Positions 44,121 through 53,619 of a stretch of DNA of 64,000 nt are shown piece after piece. Source of the stretch: Sepiola atlantica (Eukaryota > Mollusca > Cephalopoda > Sepiida > Sepiolidae); assembly GCA_963556195.1 (NCBI GenBank), contig OY744516.1, forward strand, positions 34,895,778 to 34,959,777, given 5' to 3'. A program made the translations under genes and the position numbers. Position 1 is the first letter of the stretch, and each line of letters begins with the position of its first letter. The notes under the pieces are model-generated. The model worked only from the letters and a program-made list of their open reading frames with translations. It had not been told where the DNA came from and searched no databases.

Positions 44121-44912
44121 GGAGAGATTGGGTGGGGGGGAGTCCGGGTCGTACAACACAGCAGCAGGAGAGGAGGATGATCTACATACCTTAGCCCAAT
44201 GGCCATTTTTTTTACATTTTCTACACTCGGCATTACGTGCAGGACACATCGCCCGTGCATGCCGTGTGTTCCCACAGAAGAAACAAATTCCTTTTTGTAA
44301 TGTATTTCCTTTTACAGCGGCTAAGGGAGTTTCTTCTGGTTGACCTACGGTAGCTGTTACGCTCGGGTGGTAATCGAAGCTGGCCGTATGCTTCTCTGCT
44401 TGTTCTAGGGATCTAGCCACTGTAAATGTCTCTTGTAGTGTCGAGAAAGGTTTTTCAAGTAGGCGCTGACGGATAGACGAAGACGAGATGCCGCTAATGA
44501 ACGCGTCCCGTATATATTGTTTTTTGTTTTCCTCGGCACTTACCGCTTGAAATTCGCAAGATTTAGCGAATACTTCCAACTGTTGCATGAACTCTTCGAT
44601 GGTTTGTGCCGGTTTCTGTTTACTTGTCAGGAGTTGATGTCTGTTAAATACAATGTTTGTTGGTTTCATATAAATAGCGTCTAGCGTTTCTATGGCGCCG
44701 TTGTAATCCGTGGCGTCGCTTATGATTTCGAAAATTGTCGCCGAGACAGAATTGATCAATGCGAAAAGATTTTGCGCATTGTTTTCGATTTGGTCGTTAT
44801 TTAACGTGCGTAGGTAATATTCAAATGTTAGTTTCCAATATTTGTATATTTTTTCCGAATTCGGAGCAGTTGGTTCTGTGTTAAATCTTTCTGGCCGCAG
44901 TAATTTGTCCAT
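44118..44912 (-). CDS. gag: gag: nucleocapsid polyprotein with two zinc knuckles
   Basis: The start is taken at the ATG at 44910-44912 (MDKLLRPERF...), 25 bases inside the 5' LTR boundary. An open frame extends into the LTR but would overlap the LTR and the primer-binding region. The product is 264 residues. The middle is a typical retrotransposon Gag with 'TIEEFMQQLEVFAKSCEF'. The C-terminal third has two CX2CX4HX4C knuckles, C210-C223 (CFFCGNTRHARAMC) and C230-C243 (CRKCKKNGHWAKVC). It assembles the particle and binds element RNA. It ends at the UGA discussed above. Confidence 0.93.
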   Translation of the reverse strand: MDKLLRPERFNTEPTAPNSEKIYKYWKLTFEYYLRTLNNDQIENNAQNLFALINSVSATIFEIISDATDYNGAIETLDAIYMKPTNIVFNRHQLLTSKQKPAQTIEEFMQQLEVFAKSCEFQAVSAEENKKQYIRDAFISGISSSSIRQRLLEKPFSTLQETFTVARSLEQAEKHTASFDYHPSVTATVGQPEETPLAAVKGNTLQKGICFFCGNTRHARAMCPARNAECRKCKKNGHWAKVCRSSSSPAAVLYDPDSPPPNLS

Positions 44913-44920
44913 TTTTTTTT

Positions 44921-44936
44921 TTTTAAGCTGATAAAA
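44921..44936 (-). promoter_or_regulatory. primer-binding region complementary to the LTR
   Basis: On the coding strand TTTTATCAGCTTAAAA begins two bases into the internal region, one base past the LTR end. Its exact 16-nt complement lies inside each LTR (44982-44997 and 41136-41151). No tRNA 3' end ending in TGG is evident. This arrangement is that of self-primed elements such as Tf1. Confidence 0.65.
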
Positions 44937-44937
44937 T

Positions 44938-45103
44938 TGTAATGATAAAAGAAGAATGAATAAGAATGCCTTTCGTAAAGGTTTTATCAGCTTAAAATAT
45001 ATACACGTGTTTGGCAAAGTCAATATGGCGGAATCCTTAGTTCCGGCCAAAGGGGAATAACCATGACTCATTTCCTGAAGAGTTACAGTAATTTATTATA
45101 ACA
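44938..45103 (-). repeat. 5' LTR
   Basis: 166 bp. On the coding strand it contains CACGTG followed by TATATATTTT, a candidate E-box and TATA box, just before the segment complementary to the primer-binding region. Confidence 0.93.
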
Positions 45104-45108
45104 CCTGC

Positions 45109-45785
45109 CACACCAACACGCACAGAGCACGGAAAAGAAAACAAATCCATGACTACCAACAATAATTTTTAAACATTCCTATTTTTAAAAGATTTTTCTA
45201 TTTAATCTTCTCTACATTTATAAAGTTGGGCCATTTGTTGCACTGACAGTGAGATTAAAATGCCACCTTTCTATTCACGATAGAAGAAAAATATTACAAA
45301 TTCCTTATGATAAAACAAAAAGGGATGTAAACGCTGGCTTTTAAGCCAGCGTTTACATCCCTTTTTTTTCCTATTATTTTATACTTAAGTGTTTAATAGA
45401 AAAGCTTTAAATGTAATTTTGCAAAGGCATACAATTGATTTAAAGACAATATTTTGTTGCAAAATAATAATGCAAATAGAAATATGCTCAAGCAATGCCG
45501 GTCCGGGATTGCTAGTATATATATATATATATTATATTGATTCAATTCAAAAGACCAATCCAAAATCATAATTTTCATTAGTTCCTTCAATTCTTTACTT
45601 CCGCACTTTGGTGGACATTTACTATTTCCATACAATAAAAACCCTCGATTTTCCATATCAATTTATTTGTATTCCTACACATGTTTCTTGGCAGATTGGA
45701 TAAAAATCATAGTTCGGTAGTTCGTCTGTCAACCTTCAGGGAATGACGGAAATATGTACTTCAATGGATTGTACTTCGATGAACT
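45109..45785. other. non-coding stretch
   Basis: No gene. Contains the palindrome at 45317-45366 and a short TA tract at about 45517-45533. Confidence 0.5.
45317..45366. repeat. perfect 24-bp-arm palindrome
   Basis: 'aaaaagggatgtaaacgctg' plus 'gctt', then tt, then the exact complement, followed by a T run. A near loop-less hairpin of 50 bp. Confidence 0.85.
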
Positions 45786-46012
45786 AGCTGCTCTTGTGCC
45801 CCCTCAACGTAAATACACTAGACCAACTTGACAATCAGCTAAATCCCATCCATTCAGTGTGGAGATCCCCAGATGCCAGAGAACCTTCTACTCCAATAGC
45901 TTCTTTCCTCGTGCTGCCGGTCTCAGGAACTCCCTCCTGGCTACCTGTTTCTCCGACATGCAGAGATTTAAAACTAATGTAAACAGACATCTCGCTACAC
46001 AGCTTCCAACTT
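45786..46012 (+). pseudogene. non-LTR RT C-terminal fragment
   Basis: In shifting frames it encodes 'NSFFPRAAGLRNSLLATCF', 'MQRFKTNVNRHL', the terminal 'FFPRt..LWNsLP...FK.NvNrhL' signature of CR1/jockey-like proteins. It is distinct from LINE-A and LINE-B in detail. Confidence 0.6.
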
Positions 46013-46620
46013 AGGATGACACCCAAAACTTACACCCTAATTCTCAGTAGCCACTTACGTCTACAGTGGTGGCCTGTCTTGTTTGGGGTGAAATATGTAA
46101 AAAAAAAAAAAAATTGTAGTGCAGCAGTCTGAAATAGGACCTATTTCTTATGTGTTCACTGTGGGCAAGTTGGTCTTAAACTAACCAATCGGCTCACAGG
46201 GCGTATTGATTTCAGCTAGTCCCTTGCGGACTATTTGCATCCCTGTTGAACGGTGGAACGGATCGTCAGAGAGACCCTGTCCATAAACCTAGAAGGAACT
46301 CTTCTTCACCTCTCTCCTGCCCCCTCATCCACTGGATTTCCGAGCACCGCTCCCCGGGCAGTAAAAGAACTTTGTTTCCTTTCATCGGACACCAGTCCTA
46401 CCTTTTTCTATGCTATACCCCAACGGTATAGGATACCCAATAAAGATTTGTTTAATGTTAAAAGAAGCGTTGAGTTTTTCCTCGTATGACTACCGTCTAC
46501 CGTGCTTATACTTATAGTGAGGCTACGACTACTAGCCTTAGCTATTATAGTAGAACCAACTTATGATATATATAAAATTAAAATAAAAACTAAGAAAAAG
46601 CACAGAATAAAAACATTAGA
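46013..46620. other. unassigned stretch
   Basis: Moderate GC. No motif recognised. Confidence 0.35.
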
Positions 46621-46624
46621 AAAA

Positions 46625-46738
46625 CGGCACTGTTTCGGAAAATACAACCAAAAATTTTCAGGTGTGACGTATGTACAACGAATGCTACGAAAACGAATGG
46701 AAAAAGACGAAAGAAGGTACGCCGTTCCGAATGTTACC
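46625..46738 (+). repeat. outer inverted repeat, left arm
   Basis: 'cactgtttcggaaaatacaa', 'caacgaatgctacgaaaacg' and 'ggtacgccgttccgaatgtt' face the complementary arm at 48322-48438, about 88% matched by eye. Confidence 0.7.
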
Positions 46739-47059
46739 GAAGGCTCCTCCCTCTCCATGTTAAAGAATTACTTCTGAAACTTACCTTTTTTAGAGCCAGA
46801 CGACTTTAATAATATAAATTGTAAACCAATACTAAAAACGACAACCTTTTTACGCAATTAGAACGAAAGAAAGAGCATTTTTTTTTAGAACCAGACGACT
46901 TTAATGAAATAAAATTTTAAACTTACCTTTTTTTAAGCAGACAACTTAGAACGAAAGAACGAGCTATTTTATTTTTTTCCGAGTTTTTTTTTTTTTGGGG
47001 GGGGGGGGGTTAATACAAGAAATTTAGGTGCTTCTTTACTTTCACAACGACATGAAAAT

Positions 47060-47370
47060 ATTTAAAGAAATGTATACATTTTGTTATGTTAGCTGAAAAT
47101 AAGATTGTACAGAAAAAATTACGCAAATTCATCCAGTATTTATTAAATTATTAGAAAAGAAAAAAAAACTATCTTACGTATATGTAGACATTTATACTTA
47201 CTTATTAGGCAAGGGAGATAACTCAAATTTTGTTTTCGGGAAAACTCAAAATGACGAAAGACATAAAATAATTTATAAACACTGGGTGAATTTACGTAAT
47301 GTTTGGTGTACAGTCTTCTTTTCGGCTACCACGTAAGTACATAACAAAGTTTATACATTTCTTTAGCTAT
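47060..47370. mobile_element. foldback with ~75-bp arms
   Basis: 'aaagaaatgtatacattttg' and 'agattgtacagaaaaaatta' on the left face 'gtgtacagtcttcttttcgg' and 'tttatacatttctttagct' on the right. MITE-like, no ORF. Confidence 0.6.
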
Positions 47371-47594
47371 TTTTTTTTTTCAAGAGAGGCCTAACATGTC
47401 GTCGTGAAATTAAAGAAACACTGAAATTTATTAAAAAAAAAAATTGGTGCTTCTTGCTTAAAAGTCCGAAAAAAAGATTTCTTTGTCTTTTAATGTTTAA
47501 GAGGTAAATAAGGGGCAGTAACTCTTAATTGTAATTTTGAGCCAGACTTTATCGTTAATTTCTATCAAGCCTGATATTCTCTTCAACTGGAATC

Positions 47595-47777
47595 ATGGAT
47601 TTGAAATTGTTCCAGTTTGAAGACGTACTATATTTTACTTCAGAAAAAGCAAAACAGATAGATTTTTTGCAAGCGCATGGACTTATTTCTGGAGAAGAGA
47701 CCTGTAATTGTGGGCATAACATGCGACTTGTGCCATCACGAGTAAAAAACCCAAGTATAAACAAAATAAATGCGTAA
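47595..47777 (+). pseudogene. Merlin transposase N-terminal fragment
   Basis: 60 residues from ATG: MDLKLFQFEDVLYF..., then 'FLQAHGLISGEETCNCGHNM' and 'RLVPSR'. The pattern FLQ..GL......C.CG..M.L is the N-terminal zinc-binding region of Merlin (IS1595/ISXO2-like) transposases. The catalytic DDE part is absent. Merlin transposases are usually a few hundred residues long, so this is a stub. Confidence 0.6.
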
Positions 47778-47786
47778 ATTTTCAAT

Positions 47787-47903
47787 AAAATCTTAAATTT
47801 TCCATTTATGTATACTTTGTTGTTCATTTATTACTAATTAATTTTCAAAATCTTAAATTTTCCATTTACGTATACTTTGTTGTTCATTTATTACTAATTA
47901 ATT
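47787..47903 (+). repeat. 60-bp tandem duplication inside the Merlin element
   Basis: Two units containing 'aaaatcttaaattttccatt' and 'tactttgttgttcatttatt', 60 bp apart, differing at one t/c position. Confidence 0.85.
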
Positions 47904-48321
47904 GAATGTGGCAGTAAATTACGTTACATGTAATAACAACAGTTGATAAGAGTTACTGCCCCTTATTTACCTCTTAAACATTAAAAGACAAAGAAATCTT
48001 TTTTTCGGACTTTTAAGCAAGAAGCACCAAAAAATTTTTTACTGTCTATTTTTTTAAAGGTTAGGGAATTTTTTTGTAGGGGGGGGGTAGAGTTAGTGTT
48101 AGAATGCCTTCCATAGAAGGCTTTTTTCCTTCTAGATTGATTGTGAAATTTCATGTAACATTGACGGATTCATATTAGAAGCACCAGGAACAAGAAAATA
48201 AGGCGTTCCAGAAGGGTTCATGACCGCGCTTGACTTCCGGTTTATCCTGCAGTAAATTTCAAGTATGGATGTCAGCACGGTTGTGAACCTTTCTGGAATG
48301 CCAATTAAACATTAAAAAAAC

Positions 48322-48438
48322 AAAAAAACATTCGGAACGGCGTACCTTCTTTCGTCTTTTTCCGTTTGTTTTCGTAGCATTCGTTGTGCATACGTCACGT
48401 CTGTAAATGTTTGGTTGTATTTTCCGAAACTGTACAAA
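48322..48438 (-). repeat. outer inverted repeat, right arm
   Basis: Complement of 46625-46738. Confidence 0.7.
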
Positions 48439-48439
48439 A

Positions 48440-49135
48440 GAAAGAAAAAAAGAAAACAGGAAAAATCGTTGAAGAAATTAAAAAAAAAACCGTTGAGGAA
48501 ATTAAAAAAAAAAACTGAAAGTTCTGATAAACGTCTGTTAATTTTGTTGTGCATGAAAATGAACTCACTTGAAGAAAAGGCTGCGAAAATAAATCCCCCC
48601 CCCCCCCCACATACACAAAAAACCCACAAATATTAAGAATACGGAAGAAGTCCCTCCGACGTTGATTTCAATTAAAACTACACGGAGCAAGGCCTTCAAC
48701 CATGCATATCGGTCTACGTTCTAAATAGAAAAATATCCCAAATAAAGTTCAAAATATCCATATGAAAATCATTAATTATTACTCCGGATGGTGAGAATAC
48801 CTAATTAAACTATGTTTTTAATTAAATAAAATTTAATACGGAACAACGGATAATTATTAAACAATATGTCCGCACCAAAACACAACTCCCTAATTTCCCT
48901 AACCGCCATACTGTTATGTCTAAGATACTAATCAATCAATAGATTTCATAATTATTAACTTTAAAGGAAAACAAAAAATAAAAATGAAAAAAGTTTTTAA
49001 AAAATTAAATATTTACTCGCATTAATTCAGTAATTAATTTTATTTATTATTTATCAATAACGCCTATCCTGAGCTTGGAATTGGAAATTTTCGGACACTA
49101 AGGAATATAAAATTGAAAATATAATTTTTTTGTTA
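48440..49135. other. AT-rich non-coding stretch
   Basis: No gene. A poly(C) tract lies near 48595-48609. Confidence 0.5.
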
Positions 49136-49139
49136 TTAT

Positions 49140-49562
49140 TATTATGGAAATCGCTCCAGACAAGGCATGAAGCCACTTGATGTAAGGGGCTAACAAAAAC
49201 AAATATGATTGATGCAAAGACAGAAGTTGCCTATTGACCTTAGTCTTGAAAAGACCAAGGCTATAGGTAGGAGGAAACCAGTCAGCAGGAAGAGAGTTCC
49301 ACAAGTCTGCGGTTCTTGGAAAGAAACTACTGGAATAAGAAGCTGTATTACAATGAGGTATCAAAACAGCGAATTGATGGAGACCACTAGACCAACGAGT
49401 CAAACGAGCTGGAACAAAAGCGGGGAATAGATCATAGTTCTGAAGAACACATGCCATAATAGTATTTATAGAAAAAACTGAGACTAGCAACATCACGTCT
49501 GTGTGAGAGAGAGGGTGCAGAGAAAAAGAAAGGGTGTGGCCAATCAAATTACAAGAAACCAC
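49140..49562 (-). pseudogene. LINE-A 3' end (minus), open C-terminus
   Basis: Minus strand: 'LFPAFVPARLTRWSSGLHQF', 'SSFFPRTADLWNSLPADWFP', 'LGLFKTKVNRQL' and the tail 'ttacatcaagtggcttcatg'. The best preserved LINE-A C-terminus in the window. The frame is open over most of it, but the RT core is absent. Confidence 0.75.
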
Positions 49563-49565
49563 TAA

Positions 49566-49567
<2 letters not shown>

Positions 49568-49596
<29 letters not shown>

Positions 49597-49597
49597 G
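49568..49597. repeat. (TA)n microsatellite
   Basis: Pure TA tract at the 5' edge of the LINE-A fragment. Confidence 0.9.
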
Positions 49598-49687
49598 ATA
49601 ATAATCCAGGTAAAACATCCACAGGGTAGTAATCCAAAGAATTTCAACCGGGTTTATAAAAAGTGCTCAATATCAAATAGAGCTTTT

Positions 49688-49834
49688 ATATATTATTATT
49701 TTTATTTACACAGACATGTACAAAATCTGCGACACTGGCATGTCGATGTTATCGATAAACAGCTATTATAAACTGAGATCTCATCAAGTAGAGTTAGAAT
49801 CCGATCTTTGTACATATCTGTGTAAATAAAAATA

Positions 49835-49880
<46 letters not shown>
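49688..49880. repeat. foldback with ~30-bp arms and (TA)n
   Basis: 'attatttttatttacacaga' at 49692 faces its complement at 49805-49838 around a ~90-bp loop, followed by (TA)n at 49838-49880. Confidence 0.6.
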
Positions 49881-49884
<4 letters not shown>

Positions 49885-50272
49885 GCAATCAGTTTGCAAT
49901 GGTTGCACTTTTTTGTTTCTTTTCAACCTCTTTAGTTTCCTCCCCAGAATAGGTTATTTTCTTTACTACCTCACTTTAAAAACTGTTTCTTTGACAATTA
50001 TTTAATAACAACCTGGCGTTGCAAAGTTGCTACTTGAAATTCTTGAAACCAAAATTTCAAATAATAAATATTTCAGAAGTTTGTTTGAAACACAAGACAA
50101 AACTTTTGCATTTATTCATACAAATAGATACACATTAACATTTATTCATATAAATAGATATTAACATATGAACAAAAAAAATCAATTTGTCTAAGCTATG
50201 GTATGTGTAGGGGGGGGGGTTCAACTTAAAATTACTTCCTTGAATTTAAAAACAATAAAAAGGGGAATGTGG

Positions 50273-50276
<4 letters not shown>

Positions 50277-50307
<31 letters not shown>

Positions 50308-50317
50308 TGAGAGAGAA
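50277..50317. repeat. (GA)n microsatellite
   Basis: gagagaga tract with one interruption. Confidence 0.9.
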
Positions 50318-50469
50318 CAAGCAGTCAGTAACCCTCCTCCCCTTCTGAACTCTTATTTATGTCTAGTGTATTTTTCTTACTAATTAGTTTAATTTAATTT
50401 ACCTCCTGAAATTGAGAGTTAATAAACTGAAATGAAATGTATTTGGCTCACTACTTAGAGTTGAAAAAA

Positions 50470-50810
50470 ATGCTCTACCACTGAGTTTAAACGGGACGCC
50501 GAATTATTTTTTCTGTTCTTTTCACAAACAACAACCGACGCGGCGTTCACAACCAAACTAATGCCGTTGAGCAAAAAAATAAAATAAAAAAAACACTCTT
50601 TTTATCTCGTTTCTTTTACCGTCAACCGCGTCTATTTTGAATAATCCGACCCACGCCTCGTAATATCATAGGCCCGGTTTCGCGCCTGTGTGTCGCCACT
50701 GTTTCCTTGCAACGCCGTCATCACACTACTCGCTGCCTCTTTGACCGATAAACCGCAGCTGGTTCATCGTCATCAGTCTGGGGTTTCTCCCTTTCCACCT
50801 CACTACACCT
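50470..50810 (+). repeat. interspersed repeat Y
   Basis: Matches 11215-11460 ('gacgccgaatt', 'gacgcggcgttcacaac'). GC- and CpG-rich compared with the surroundings. Confidence 0.5.
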
Positions 50811-50819
50811 TCCTTGAAA

Positions 50820-51072
50820 ATTAAGTAGTAAATATTTTAAGAAATATTTAATAATTTATCCTTTTTGTAATTAAATCACTTTAATTAATTACTGTTAATA
50901 TCGACAAAACTATTAAATATATATGGAAACACAGAACAGTAAAATTACAAATGTATAACACCAAACTTTAATTTATTATGAACTGTTTAAAAAATAGTTA
51001 TACAAATTAGGCATGTCAATAGCTGTCTTTGGGCCTTTCGTTTCTACTATATATACAGTATTTCAAAATATT
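50820..51072 (+). repeat. interspersed repeat X, 5' part
   Basis: Homologous in inverse orientation to 61880-62085: 'cactttaattaattactgtt', 'aacaccaaactttaatttat', 'aactgtttaaaaaatagtta' and 'ctttgggcctttcg'. The SINE trimer interrupts it and it resumes at 52118. Confidence 0.65.
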
Positions 51073-52117
51073 ATGTCGTATCATTGATTGATACGCACCA
51101 TAAACTGGTATCGTCTTGGCCTTCGGGGCTTGATTTACGCCGGTCTATGGGTCTGTCCTGTGCAGTTCTAGGAGGTCCACCCTCCCAGGCTTCGCCTCCC
51201 CTCTTTGGGGGGGAGTAAGTTTATTGCTTACTGTCTGAGGCGCCCCTACCGGGGAATGCCGACGGGGCTGCCCAGGCAATTTTAAAATGGCCAGAGTGCT
51301 CACCTCTCGAGCGCTGGCTTTTAACCCCACTTACTCGACCCAAGCTGTGGTCACATCTTACTTGTGGGAGTAAGATAAACCTGGCCTTGTGCCTAACCTC
51401 CTGGGGAGGTAAATAAAATGTTGTATTATTGATTGATACACACCATAAACTGGTATCGTCTTGGCCTTCGGGGCTTGATTTACGCCGGTCTATGGGTCTG
51501 TCCTGTGCAGTTCTAGGAGGTCCACCCTCCCAGGCTTTGCCTCCCCTCTTTGGGGAGGAGTAAGTTTATTGCTTACTGCCTGAGGCGCCCCTACCGGGGA
51601 ATGCCGACGGGGCTGCCCAGGCAATTTTTAAATGGTCAGAGTTCTCACCTCTCGGGCGCTGGCTTTTAAAACCCCACTTTCCCGACCCGAGCTTGGGTCA
51701 CATCTTACTTGTGGGAGTAAGATAAACCTGGCCTTGTGCCTAACCTCCTGGGGAGGTAAATAAAATGTTGTATTATTGATCGGCCTTTGTTCCGATGGAT
51801 ACTACACCCCATAAACTGGTATCGTTTTGGCCTTCGGGGCTTGATTTACGCCGGTCTATGGGTCTGTCCTGTGCAGTTCTAGGAGGTCCACCCTCTCAGG
51901 CTTTGCCTCCTCTTCTTTGGGGAGGAGTAAGTTTACTGCTTACTGCCTGAGGCGCCTCTACTGGGGAATGCCGACGGGGCTGCCCAGGCAATTTTTAATG
52001 GCCAGAGTGCTGGCTTTTCAAGTCCCACTTTCCCGACCCGACCTTGGGTCACATCTTACGTTGTGGGAGTAAGATAAAACTGGCCTTGTGCCTAACCTCC
52101 TGGGGAGGTAGATAAAA
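51073..52117 (+). mobile_element. tandem trimer of the long U2-SINE
   Basis: Three head-to-tail units begin at 51073, 51419 and 51766 (periods of about 346-352 bp). The body includes 'cttcggggcttgatttacgc', 'gtctgtcctgtgcagttct', 'aatgccgacggggctgccca' and the tail 'ctggccttgtgcctaacctc' plus 'ctggggaggtaaataaa'. Each junction reads 'tgttgtattattgat', which is the target sequence of the host repeat. Units 1 and 2 lack the U2 head. Unit 3 keeps 'cggccttt' fused to 'gttccgatggatact', an internal deletion of the head. GC-rich, no real ORF. Confidence 0.8.
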
Positions 52118-52215
52118 TGTTGTATTATTGGCTTAAATAACAATAACCCATTTTGATGGTAATATAGGAGTGATAAATGGGGAAAAACTTTTGTATTTAT
52201 TCATTTCGATAGCAA
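52118..52215 (+). repeat. interspersed repeat X, 3' part
   Basis: 'tgtattattggcttaaataa', 'ttttgatggtaatatagga' and 'gtgataaatggg' match the minus strand of 61780-61885. Confidence 0.6.
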
Positions 52216-52278
52216 AGAAAGACGGAGTTTGAAGATATTTCAGAGATGTGTTATTGGTGTTATGTACATTTTTTATAT

Positions 52279-52335
52279 GCCCATACGGCATAATCACATT
52301 GACACACTAGTTCTAAGATCACCAAAGTTAAGCGA
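52279..52335 (+). pseudogene. 5S-derived sequence, 5' half
   Basis: 'catacggcataatcacattg', then 'agatcaccaaagttaagcga', corresponds to the 5' half of 5S rRNA. Its 3' half appears to be at 52849-52915, after a 513-bp insertion. Confidence 0.6.
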
Positions 52336-52848
52336 TTTTATATAGACAAATAGGGATTTTTTTGTAACAAAAACAATGATCATAATAGTCCATCCTTTGA
52401 AGACTGAATCGTTTTGGGGAAGAGAGCGGGGTCGATAGTCTTACAATTGGTCCAATACTTTTTCGCTTACCCTACGCTAGACTCTTTATCAAATTCCACA
52501 TTCACTCTATGGGTTGATCCTACTTAGATGATCCCCAATTTGTTTTAAAAAGATTTTATTTACAAAATATTCATTGTGAGGGTGGAGGTGAATAATATTT
52601 ACAATTGTTCCGCAAAAAAGAAAAAATATAGGTTAGTAATGCCGTCCCAACCCTTTGCTAAGTGATAGGCTGCCTACTGTTTTCCGAATGATCTGAAAAC
52701 AAGCAAGTCGGTCTCTAAATGAGAGTGGGAGCTAAGTGGGATGTCAAAAATAAAGCAGATCGGGATGGAATGTAGGGGATGGATGGTATCCTTTAAGATA
52801 TGAGACAACAGGGGTGACCGGGGGCAAAATAAATGTGGGAGGTGGGCA
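52336..52848. mobile_element. possible 513-bp insertion within a 5S copy
   Basis: Flanked by 'ttaagcga' (52328-52335) and 'ttaagcaa' (52849-52856), which overlap in 5S coordinates and look like a target duplication. The content is unassigned. Confidence 0.4.
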
Positions 52849-52915
52849 TTAAGCAACGTTGAGCCTAGTCAGTACCAGATGGGTGACCATTTGGGAATAC
52901 CAGGCGCTGTATACG
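52849..52915 (+). pseudogene. 5S-derived sequence, 3' half
   Basis: 'taagcaacgttgagcctagt', 'cagtaccagatgggtgacc' and 'gggaataccaggcgctgta' are a good match to the 3' half of 5S rRNA. Confidence 0.7.
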
Positions 52916-53425
52916 TATACACGTGTGACAAGTTTTTGTCTACATAACTAGCCATTGAAAAAAAAACATGACAAAGTCACAGTACCACCTCTGGAGCTAG
53001 GAATTTGTCAACATTTCACATACGCTAACTAGCATAGGATGACTCGTCAAAGCAAGACATGTCCACGTTTTGACCTTTGTGATCTCCTTCTTCAAATGCC
53101 TTTTGTTGCAGTCCAATTTCAAATCGGACCCTTTCACTGGCTTAGACTATGCTCATTCCATGTCCCATGCATTTTATCTCGTCTCAATTAATTTTTCTTA
53201 ACTTCCTTCACCAGAAATTGAACTAACAACCTTTAGGTAGAATTCACTCAAAAACATCTGTTAACCAACACCTTTACCTACTCCGACAATCTAGGGTTAT
53301 TTTTTTGCAGAGATTTAAAAACCTAATGTTTAGTATGATTCATCATATTAGACTTAACGTCTGTTTTACATGCTAGCATATGTTGGATGACTTTTATAAA
53401 TTGACTTTCAAACTAATCTATATCT
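52916..53425. other. non-coding stretch
   Basis: No gene recognised. Confidence 0.4.
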
Positions 53426-53429
53426 GCCA

Positions 53430-53575
53430 GGTCTTTATGTATCATTCTTTTTCTCAAATCCATCTTTACCGCTTCCTCCCATGTTTTCCTTGGCCTTCTC
53501 CTGCCAACTGACTCTGCTGCTTCAACTGTTCTACATCTATTAACCAAAGAACTCTCATCCATAAAACCTTCACAG
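53430..53575 (-). pseudogene. LINE-C C-terminal remnant
   Basis: 'cttcctcccatgttttcctt', 'ggccttctcctgccaactga' and 'ctctcatccat' parallel 31205-31340. On the minus strand they encode the GRPRK.W and RMDE region. Confidence 0.5.
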
Positions 53576-53619
53576 CAAAAATACTCTAACTGTAAATAAT
53601 TTTCCTTTCTTCCTCTGTA

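Larger units (their letters stand above)
41092..45103 (-). mobile_element. complete Gypsy-type LTR retrotransposon
   Basis: A 4,012-bp element on the minus strand. Its 166-bp LTRs (41092-41257 and 44938-45103) begin TG and end CA, with two differences between them. Identical 5-bp flanks 'cctgc' lie at 41087-41091 and 45104-45108. Gag (264 codons) and pol are in the same frame, separated by one UGA. The order PR-RT-RNase H-IN is that of Ty3/Gypsy. All catalytic motifs are present, apart from YVDN in the RT. There is no envelope ORF and no frameshift. The low LTR divergence indicates a fairly recent insertion. Confidence 0.95.
47446..48028 (+). mobile_element. non-autonomous Merlin-type transposon
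   Basis: Perfect terminal inverted repeats of at least 82 bp (47446-47527 and 47947-48028) starting GGTGCTTCTTGC, flanked by the 8-bp direct repeat 'aaaaaatt' (47438-47445 and 48029-48036). An 8-9 bp target duplication and long inverted repeats fit the Merlin/IS1016 superfamily. Inside is a fragment of the transposase N-terminus. The identical arms indicate a young copy or gene conversion between arms. Confidence 0.65.

Noticed and set aside
49750..49800. Hammerhead core in the loop of the 49.7 kb foldback ('cttgatgagatctc', minus)
   Set aside because: The first box would be CUUGAUGA and no GAAA box follows at the right spacing.
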